From Thermocaproicibacter sp041859875 (GTDB taxonomy: Bacteria; Bacillota; Clostridia; Oscillospirales; Acutalibacteraceae), in assembly GCA_041859875.1 (NCBI GenBank), contig JBFLFY010000040.1, forward strand, positions 1-11,350: a DNA stretch of 11,350 bases, read 5' to 3'. The notes beneath the pieces were generated by a model. It was not told the DNA's origin and did not search any database. It was given only the letters and a program-made list of their open reading frames with translations. Positions 7,224 through 11,350 of this stretch are shown here, piece by piece. The position numbers were made by a program, and so were the translations under genes. Every line of letters starts with the position of its first letter. Position 1 is the stretch's first letter.

Positions 7224-7246
7224 ATGCAAAGTAATTTATATTGCAT
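7224..7246. promoter_or_regulatory. Palindromic operator candidate between malF and the LacI-type gene
   Basis: ATGCAA at 7224-7229 and TTGCAT at 7241-7246 form a perfect inverted repeat around an 11-base AT-rich spacer. The right half is the -35 box of the lacI-type promoter, and the spacer contains TATAAA on the minus strand (7240-7235), a candidate -10 for malF. A dimer bound here could therefore control both directions. This is not the classic CG-centred LacI-family operator, so binding by the neighbouring regulator is inference. Confidence 0.45.
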
Positions 7247-7269
7247 AACTTCAAAAACTCTGTTACAAT
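7241..7269 (+). promoter_or_regulatory. Sigma-A type promoter of the LacI-family regulator gene
   Basis: TTGCAT (7241-7246), a 17-base spacer and TACAAT (7264-7269) with a TGT just before it (extended -10). Transcription would begin about 20 bases before the start codon at 7296, close to the ribosome binding site AAAGGA at 7285-7290. The -35 overlaps the palindrome, which suggests autoregulation. Confidence 0.65.
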
Positions 7270-7295
7270 AGCGGTGTATTGGCGAAAGGAAGCGA

Positions 7296-8222
7296 ATGCA
7301 GACTATGGCAAAAGGCAAAGTAACTCTGCGCGACATTGCAGATGTCTGCGGCGTTTCCACCGCAACCGTTTCGTATGTACTTAACCACTCGGAAAAGGAA
7401 AAAATCAGCCATGAAACGCGTCTTAAAATTGTGAAGGCCGCGGCTGATTTACATTATACGCCATCGCTCTTCACAAAGAAGCCGGCAAAACGAAAGAGTA
7501 ACCTTGTCGGAATTATTATCAATTTAAATGAAAACGGAAACTCCGCCGGAAAAAAAATGATGTACTACGACCTTGCCGCTGAACTGAGCAGCCGAATCCG
7601 CTCCATTGGCTTTGAAACGCTGACCATAACAACGGCCGACCTTTTGAAGGATGCAAAAGTCATCACTTCCCATTGCCTGGATGCCGTATTTATGATTGAC
7701 GTCGACGGTGAAACCGCGCGGAAAATAACTCATGACTACTATGTACCGATTATTTTTCTGAACTGCGAGATTAACGACCCGCTTTTCTGTAAAATTTACC
7801 CCAATTATCAGGCCGTATTCCGGAAGGCGCGGGCAATACTGCAAACCGACACACCGTTCCTTCTGATGGAAGACATCTGCAACTGTGAGCTTCGCTGCCG
7901 TATTACAGCAAGTTTCCAGACAAAAGACATCTTTATTCATACACCCGGTTCCAATTTACAGGCCTTTTTGGAAGCGCACCGTGGAAGAAAGGGAATTGTG
8001 CTGGGCGATCTGCTGGGGCTGCAGGCGCTGTATTTATTTGGAAAAGAGAACCTTGCCGTGCTTTCCAGCCTGGAAGACACGCCGCTGCCGAAAGAAGCAA
8101 ATATCCTGCATATCCCAAACATCCGAAGAGCGGAAGCGGCAGCAGAAGTGCTGAAAAATATGCTTTACCTTGACTACACCCCAAGCGAGGGAAATCGAAT
8201 TTTTCTTGACTGTGAATCATAA
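7296..8222 (+). CDS. LacI-family transcriptional regulator with short, divergent sensor domain
   Basis: A DNA-binding regulator, probably of the divergent maltodextrin operon. The helix-turn-helix is clear at residues about 9-30 (VTLRDIADVCGVSTATVSYV), followed by the hinge region ISHETRLKIVKAAADLHYTPS (about 38-58). The periplasmic-binding-protein-like sensor part starts at about residue 70 (LVGIIINLNENG). It is short: 308 residues in all against the usual 330-340. The middle hallmark block (DN..G...A..L...GH..I) is hardly recognisable. ATG 7296 has AAAGGA at 7285-7290; ATG 7305 (MAKGKVTL) is an alternative. The gene ends just before a strong terminator. DNA binding is firm; the inducer is unknown and could differ from maltose or maltodextrin. 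Confidence 0.88.
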   Translation: MQTMAKGKVTLRDIADVCGVSTATVSYVLNHSEKEKISHETRLKIVKAAADLHYTPSLFTKKPAKRKSNLVGIIINLNENGNSAGKKMMYYDLAAELSSRIRSIGFETLTITTADLLKDAKVITSHCLDAVFMIDVDGETARKITHDYYVPIIFLNCEINDPLFCKIYPNYQAVFRKARAILQTDTPFLLMEDICNCELRCRITASFQTKDIFIHTPGSNLQAFLEAHRGRKGIVLGDLLGLQALYLFGKENLAVLSSLEDTPLPKEANILHIPNIRRAEAAAEVLKNMLYLDYTPSEGNRIFLDCES

Positions 8223-8242
8223 CAATGGTAATGAAGAGAAAA

Positions 8243-8273
8243 GGAGGCGCTGTAACGGCGCCTCCAATTTTTT
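8243..8273. terminator. Bidirectional terminator between convergent genes
   Basis: A perfect 8-bp GC-rich stem, GGAGGCGC at 8243-8250 with GCGCCTCC at 8258-8265, is followed on the plus strand by AATTTTTT. On the minus strand it is followed by TTTTC. It lies 20 bp after the regulator stop and about 17 bp after the stop of the facing starch-binding gene, and should serve both. Confidence 0.85.
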
Positions 8274-8289
8274 GCTGCTTTTCAGCGGC

Positions 8290-8916
8290 TTAGGCGCTGA
8301 CTTTGTTTCTACGGAGCTCAATCACAGCGCCTGCAAGTGCCGCTATGCCGAGAACTGCTACGCCTGCCGCGGCATTGCTGCTGTCGCCGGTTTTCGGCGT
8401 TGCGTCTTTCGCATCACTGGCTGTAGTAGTCTTGGCAGTATCTGCAGAAGCTGCTGCCGTCGGAGACGGTGCGCCTGCCGGTGCCGTGTCAGTAATCGTA
8501 ATGTCTACGCCGCCGCCTATGCCGCCAGCGTTCTGGGACGTGCTGGAAGAGGTGGTTACCCAATAAGCACTCTTGGTGATTGGCAGATCTTTCGTCTTCT
8601 GGTTCGCGGTCTGCTGAGCCTTCGGTGAGCCGTTGTCGTTAAATACGACATTCAGCGGTTTGCTGCCTGTGTATTGGAAAGAATACCAGTTGCCTGAAAC
8701 CTGGGCCATCTGAACGCCAGGCCATGCTTTTCCGGTAGAGCCGCTGCCATAGTATGTGTAGCAGTAAGCCTGCTTCCAGTTTTGCGGTTTCTGGAAGTAT
8801 ACAGTTACGCCGGCACCTGCTGCACTTGCGGGTGTAGCGGCCAGTGTCGCTCCGGATACGGCAACAATCGCGAGGGTCAGAAGAGATGCGAGTCCTTTTC
8901 TCCACAACTTTTTCAT
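8290..8916 (-). CDS. Secreted starch-binding (CBM26-like) protein with TPKTG wall-sorting signal
   Basis: A 208-residue surface protein without a catalytic domain. Residues 1-32 are a signal peptide ending in ASA. Residues about 36-120 resemble a family 26 carbohydrate-binding module: an aromatic-rich NWKQAYCYTYYG (46-57), AWPGVQM (64-70), GNWYSF (75-80) and NVVFNDNG (89-96). A Ser/Gly/Ala/Thr linker follows (about 121-172). The end has the layout of a sortase signal: TPKTGD (173-178), a hydrophobic stretch (about 182-199) and a basic tail with LRR. LPXTG is the common class A signal, whereas class B sortases of clostridia accept S/P/N-PXTG forms, which fits the class B sortase gene just upstream. 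AAAGGA lies 11 bases before ATG 8916. Likely role: holding starch or maltodextrin at the cell wall. Confidence 0.75.
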   Translation of the reverse strand: MKKLWRKGLASLLTLAIVAVSGATLAATPASAAGAGVTVYFQKPQNWKQAYCYTYYGSGSTGKAWPGVQMAQVSGNWYSFQYTGSKPLNVVFNDNGSPKAQQTANQKTKDLPITKSAYWVTTSSSTSQNAGGIGGGVDITITDTAPAGAPSPTAAASADTAKTTTASDAKDATPKTGDSSNAAAGVAVLGIAALAGAVIELRRNKVSA

Positions 8917-8954
8917 CTGGGAATCATTCCTTTCAAAATAATAATTATCAATAA

Positions 8955-8980
8955 CAGCTGAAAGTTGAAACAGCTGCTAT
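8955..8980 (-). other. Inverted repeat between sortase and starch-binding genes
   Basis: Two CAGCTG hexamers (8955-8960 and 8971-8976) can pair across a 10-base loop, with one or two further weak pairs. On the minus strand the hairpin is followed by an AT-rich stretch (TTATTGATAATTATTATTTTG) that is not a clean U tract. It may lower readthrough from the sortase gene into the downstream gene, or be irrelevant. I found no convincing separate promoter in this 72-bp gap, so the two genes are probably co-transcribed. Confidence 0.3.
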
Positions 8981-8988
8981 TTTTAAAA

Positions 8989-9768
8989 TCAGGCAACTTT
9001 CTTGGCAACGACCGCAAACCGGCCATCCAAAGTGTAATTGCTGCAGGTGGAAAGTGTGAGCAGCCGGTTGCCATACTCTGCGGTTATTCCGGTCTGGTAA
9101 AGTGAAAGTTTCTTTACATTTGAAACAAAACTGTCATACTCCGACCGGGTAGCCTGGCCGCTGAACTTGTAATATTTGAACACATTGTCGCTCTGCTTAT
9201 AGACTTTAGAATTGAAAGCGGCTAACACTTGGTATTTTCCGGTTTCATAAAGGGTATCGAAAGAAATAGTAGGGTGGGCTTTCCAGTAGCCTTTGGAACG
9301 GTATTTTACAAGGTCTGCCAACTCTGTGCCGTCTTTCATGTTGTGTCCGTACACAAGGTAGTTGGCACTTGTATGGAGGTCTGTGCCTGCATCCAAAAAC
9401 GGAAGGCCGCGTTTTTCTTCCCGCTTTTTGAAGTTTCGGTGAAGGTAGTACTCTGGTTCGCCCGGCGTAAGCATAACAGGGTAATTGATGTTTGTGCCGT
9501 CAATTTTCACCCACCCGGCAACGTCAGTGTTTTCTTTGCGGAGGACCTGAAACTTTGGCAGAACTTCTGTGCCTAAGGAAGCTTTGGAGGAAACTGCCGC
9601 AGCATTGCTGCTGCAGAAAGGCTCGGAAGAAAGCTGCTGCATTTCCCTCATGCTGTTTTGCGCCTCTGCATAATAATGAAGAAGATACACACCGCAGCCT
9701 ACGGCGATGGCCAGCAGAACGAATAGATTGACTTTATGTGCCTTTCCGGAGATAACGCCTTTTTTCAT
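8989..9768 (-). CDS. srtB: Class B sortase
   Basis: A membrane-bound transpeptidase that cuts a sorting motif and links the protein to peptidoglycan. The 259 residues start with a basic segment and one membrane anchor (about 14-30), so the catalytic domain faces outward. The catalytic residues are visible: H142 in YLVYGHNMKDGTELADL, C242 in LLTLSTCSNY and R250 in DGRFAVVAKK. The long helix-containing insert between His and Cys and the motif set are those of class B. I chose ATG 9768 because AGGA lies 8 bases before it and a strong promoter sits at 9857-9829. The longer frame to 9861 would start upstream of that promoter. Its probable substrate is the TPKTG protein encoded next, 72 bp downstream. 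Confidence 0.88.
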   Translation of the reverse strand: MKKGVISGKAHKVNLFVLLAIAVGCGVYLLHYYAEAQNSMREMQQLSSEPFCSSNAAAVSSKASLGTEVLPKFQVLRKENTDVAGWVKIDGTNINYPVMLTPGEPEYYLHRNFKKREEKRGLPFLDAGTDLHTSANYLVYGHNMKDGTELADLVKYRSKGYWKAHPTISFDTLYETGKYQVLAAFNSKVYKQSDNVFKYYKFSGQATRSEYDSFVSNVKKLSLYQTGITAEYGNRLLTLSTCSNYTLDGRFAVVAKKVA

Positions 9769-9828
9769 AGAACCGATCCTTCCCGGAACCTGCCGGACGA
9801 AGTTCGTTTTACTTTGCTTTGCAAACTC

Positions 9829-9857
9829 AATATAGCATTGGATCAGCCCACAGTCAA
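9829..9857 (-). promoter_or_regulatory. Sigma-A type promoter of the sortase / starch-binding unit
   Basis: On the minus strand: TTGACT (9857-9852), a 17-base spacer and TATATT (9834-9829), with TG one base before the -10. This is the best promoter match in the window. It predicts a leader of about 55 bases before ATG 9768 and shows that the in-frame ATG at 9861 cannot be the start on this transcript. Confidence 0.75.
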
Positions 9858-10154
9858 GCAAGATGCATAAATAATTCCATTTAAATTAGAAAATTGTTAT
9901 GCAAAATAGGCAAAAAATAACTTAAAGCCATTTTGTTAAGCTGAACACGGCGCTGTTACCGCGCACTGGCTGTGCCTGTTATCTGCAGGCCTAAAAAAAT
10001 TAAGCACTTTACAAAATCAGAAAGAAAATGTGCGACATTTTATTGCAAAATAGCCCCCACAGCTTAGGCTCGAAAATTCGCTGCTCCACTCCAGTAGAAT
10101 CAAGCAAAAGGTAGCCACAATAGCACATAAAATGTTGAAAAAGGGATTCTAAAT
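9858..10154. other. Intergenic region with a GC-rich hairpin cluster, no confident gene
   Basis: About 300 bp without a supported gene of normal size. At 9949-9990 three small stems follow each other in an otherwise AT-rich setting: GCGC 9950-9953 with 9961-9964, GCAC 9963-9966 with GTGC 9972-9975, and GCCTG 9974-9978 with CAGGC 9986-9990. The arms overlap, so they are alternatives rather than a fixed fold. An A run, not a T run, follows on the plus strand, so this is not a usual terminator. GTTATGCAA at 9896-9904 repeats the right half of the malF/lacI palindrome. AAAATAGCCC at 10047-10056 is the first of three related elements. Confidence 0.4.
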
Positions 10155-10253
10155 ATGGTAAGAAGTTTTCATTATGGGCTATTTTTTACCTTCTTAGGGT
10201 GGTGCGCTTCATTTTACAATTTATCAATTGAAAACGATGCAAAGAAAGAATAA
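10155..10253 (+). CDS. Candidate small membrane peptide, 32 residues
   Basis: An open frame starting MVRSFHYGLFFTFLGWC and ending IENDAKKE: a short basic start, one hydrophobic stretch of about 17 residues, then a charged tail. This layout is that of single-pass membrane micropeptides and of many type I toxins. AAAAAGGG at 10138-10145 lies 9 bases before the ATG and is an acceptable ribosome binding site. A six-residue ORF (MLKKGF, 10132-10152) ends two bases before the start and could couple translation. I found no clear promoter and do not recognise the family. Codons 8-12 contain a 14-base sequence perfectly complementary to 10306-10319. It may also be a chance open frame in a gene-poor stretch. 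Confidence 0.35.
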   Translation: MVRSFHYGLFFTFLGWCASFYNLSIENDAKKE

Positions 10254-10319
10254 GCGGATCATAAATTCTTCCCAGCCGTGCCTATTATTTAGCGGGTAAT
10301 TGGCCGTAAAAAATAGCCC
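10176..10319. repeat. 14-bp perfect inverted repeat, with a third related copy upstream
   Basis: GGGCTATTTTTTAC at 10176-10189 and its exact reverse complement at 10306-10319 lie about 116 bp apart. A third element, AAAATAGCCC at 10047-10056, is complementary to the first 10 bases of the middle copy, about 120 bp before it. Outer copies are in the same orientation, the middle one inverted. On the minus strand the two outer copies share TGTGGGG(G)CTATTTT, differing by one G. No target-site duplication flanks the pair. The right copy includes the T tract of the lipoprotein gene terminator. Confidence 0.6.
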
Positions 10320-10337
10320 CACAAATCTGTGGAGCTA
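10308..10337 (-). terminator. Rho-independent terminator of the small lipoprotein gene
   Basis: The stem is TAGC 10314-10317 with GCTA 10334-10337 and CCACA 10319-10323 with TGTGG 10328-10332, separated by one C-A mismatch, with a four-base loop. On the minus strand the hairpin is followed by a run of T (A run 10308-10313). It lies 28 bp past the stop codon at 10365. Confidence 0.8.
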
Positions 10338-10364
10338 AGGAATCTCAAGGTTCACTTTCTGTTC

Positions 10365-10838
10365 TTATTTTTGCTTTTCGAGCTTTATTGTTGTAGTCGT
10401 CCCCATTGCAGAAGCTTCATAGCTTAACACGCCGTTTTGGTATGTCATTGTTTTCGTCTCGTCATTGGATGCAAGCACGGCGTTTTCAGTTTTGCTATGG
10501 TTATTTTTTGAATTCCATTTATATGGCTCATCTGCAACAGTCGGGGCGACAAAAGTGCCAACCCAATAAAGCGATTTTGTATTGCCATTATCGCTTACCC
10601 AATAAATTTCAATCGTATTACTCCTAATTGTTGCTGCCTGATAGGAATCGTCGGATTTGCTGCCTATTTGCTTCCAATTCCCTGTGAGATCTGGCACTCG
10701 CTTTGGGGGAGTTTTGCTTTCAACTGAGTTGACTTGACCATTGCTGCCATTGTGTGCGTTTGCAGACGAGGAGCTGCACCCCGGAAATGCCGTAAAGAGC
10801 AGAGCCGCGCAAAGAGTAATGATTACTAATTTTTTCAT
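10365..10838 (-). CDS. Small lipoprotein of unknown function
   Basis: A 157-residue predicted lipoprotein: basic MKK start, hydrophobic stretch and lipobox AFPGC with C21 as the lipid site. A Ser/Asn-rich linker follows to about residue 45. The folded part begins at PDLTGNWKQ (about 49) and contains SYQAATIRSNTIEIYWVSD, SLYWVGTFVAP and GTTTTIKLEK; alternating polar and hydrophobic residues suggest an all-beta domain. I know similar small DLTGxWKQ lipoproteins in Firmicutes and Actinobacteria only as uncharacterised proteins. The start is ATG 10838, with TAGGAG at a spacing of 8. A terminator upstream (10955-10993) indicates a promoter of its own, which I could not pinpoint. It has no link to sugar uptake visible in sequence. 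Confidence 0.75.
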   Translation of the reverse strand: MKKLVIITLCAALLFTAFPGCSSSSANAHNGSNGQVNSVESKTPPKRVPDLTGNWKQIGSKSDDSYQAATIRSNTIEIYWVSDNGNTKSLYWVGTFVAPTVADEPYKWNSKNNHSKTENAVLASNDETKTMTYQNGVLSYEASAMGTTTTIKLEKQK

Positions 10839-10954
10839 TTCTTACACTCCTAAAACAGTATTTAGATTTCAGCGTCCTTTGTGATACGCTTCATCATACG
10901 GCGTGTAATTTCTGCGAGGCTTCTTCTCCTATACCGTTAACAATATGTCTCACT
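10839..10954 (-). other. Leader/promoter region of the lipoprotein gene
   Basis: Between the upstream terminator and the lipoprotein start, about 115 bp must hold the promoter if the gene is expressed by itself. TATGAT and TAAATA can be read as -10-like boxes on the minus strand, but neither has a convincing -35 at 16-18 bases. An 11-residue frame, MMKRITKDAEI, is present without a good ribosome binding site. AGCGTCCT occurs at 10870 and again at 10959 on the plus strand. Confidence 0.25.
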
Positions 10955-10993
10955 AAAAAGCGTCCTCGTTTACAAGTATGTAATCGACGATGC
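10955..10993 (-). terminator. Imperfect-hairpin terminator of the SHOCT-domain gene
   Basis: On the minus strand, 10993-10979 pairs with 10974-10960 over 15 positions with three mismatches and a four-base loop (TACT), followed by TTTTT (A run 10955-10959). It lies about 32 bp after the stop codon at 11026. Confidence 0.6.
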
Positions 10994-11025
10994 TTAATAT
11001 CATGTTGGGCATTCCTACAACAGCC

Positions 11026-11350
11026 TTACATGTGTGCAATCAACTTGGCCTTAATATTCGAAAATTCCTCGTCATTGATAATTCCAGCGTCAAGCATTTG
11101 TTTTGCCTCTTGAATTTTCTTTAATATAGAATTGGATGGAGTTTTGCTTGCTTCTACAGCACTCTCTGCAATGGGAGGTTGAGAAGTTTCTTCTTTCTCA
11201 TTTTTACACACTCCCGAAATGTCGTTCCAATCGGCTTCAAAAGCGGCATCAGAATATGCAAAGTGGGCTTCATCTAAAGCATCTATAAGCCGCGTCCCCA
11301 TAGGGGGAAGCGTAGCAAATGTGATACCGCCCGAAACCAAGCCTCCGATA
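11026..11350 (-). CDS. SHOCT-domain protein, C-terminal part (gene runs off the window)
   Basis: About 107 residues are visible; the frame is open to the window edge (IGG before LVSGGI), so the true start lies outside and the TTG at 11340 is not the start. The beginning is glycine-rich and hydrophobic (IGGLVSGGITFATLPP), possibly the end of a membrane segment. A polar linker with many Glu, Ser and Pro residues follows. The last 34 residues, from SILKKIQEAKQMLDAGIIND to IKAKLIAHM, are a SHOCT (short C-terminal) domain: two helices with the Leu, Gly and acidic pattern of this family, thought to serve oligomerisation or binding. The function of the whole protein cannot be told from this part. 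A terminator follows at 10993-10955. Confidence 0.75.
   Translation of the reverse strand, partial: IGGLVSGGITFATLPPMGTRLIDALDEAHFAYSDAAFEADWNDISGVCKNEKEETSQPPIAESAVEASKTPSNSILKKIQEAKQMLDAGIINDEEFSNIKAKLIAHM

Noticed and set aside
9229..9576. 115-codon plus-strand open frame within the sortase gene
   Set aside because: It is antisense to the conserved catalytic domain and has no supporting start signal.
10028..10114. 28-codon open frame (MCDILLQN...) on the plus strand
   Set aside because: No ribosome binding site, polar composition without pattern, and it overlaps the repeated element; most likely chance.
10866..10903. 11-residue frame MMKRITKDAEI on the minus strand upstream of the lipoprotein
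   Set aside because: No usable ribosome binding site and no sign of leader-type regulation; it is noted only as content of the gap.
1..11350. CRISPR array, tRNA or rRNA genes
   Set aside because: No regularly spaced repeats of 25-40 bases and no tRNA or rRNA signature sequence were seen on either strand.

Overview
The window looks like a chromosomal segment of a low-to-mid GC Gram-positive anaerobe of the class Clostridia, probably Oscillospirales/Ruminococcaceae-like. This rests on strong Shine-Dalgarno sites, sigma-A type promoters, an extended RsmH paralogue, a class B sortase with a PKTG sorting signal, lipobox proteins and a SHOCT protein. The placement is made by eye and is not proven.

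Layout. (1) 1-660: the last codons of an unknown gene, then an internally deleted IS3-family insertion sequence that keeps orfA and only the end of orfB. (2) 674-1729, +: a complete RsmH-type 16S rRNA methyltransferase with an N-terminal extension. (3) 1730-1929: a terminator for the facing operon and a possible solo insertion-sequence end. (4) 7149-1930, minus: a four-gene maltodextrin operon in the order malF-like, malG-like, malE-like, GH13 amylase. (5) 7296-8222, +: a divergent LacI-family regulator, probably of that operon; the divergent promoter region holds a perfect 6-11-6 palindrome. (6) 9768-8290, minus: a class B sortase followed by a small secreted starch-binding (CBM26-like) protein with a TPKTG wall-anchor signal. 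(7) 9862-10364: a 500-bp region without a large gene, with a GC-rich hairpin cluster, a candidate 32-residue membrane peptide gene and three mutually complementary sequence elements. (8) 10838-10365, minus: a small lipoprotein of unknown function. (9) From the window edge to 11026, minus: the 3' part of a SHOCT-domain protein gene.

How the genes fit together: the CBM26-like protein could be fixed to the wall by the adjacent sortase and hold starch or maltodextrin at the surface. The malE/F/G transporter would import oligosaccharides, the cytoplasmic GH13 enzyme would cut them, and the LacI-type protein would switch the operon. No ATPase gene is present, so the transporter must borrow one from elsewhere (MsmX-like sharing is known in Firmicutes). 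The two observations I find most worth checking are the sortase/TPKTG starch-binding pair and the small hydrophobic ORF with complementary elements in its 5' flank, coding region and 3' flank.
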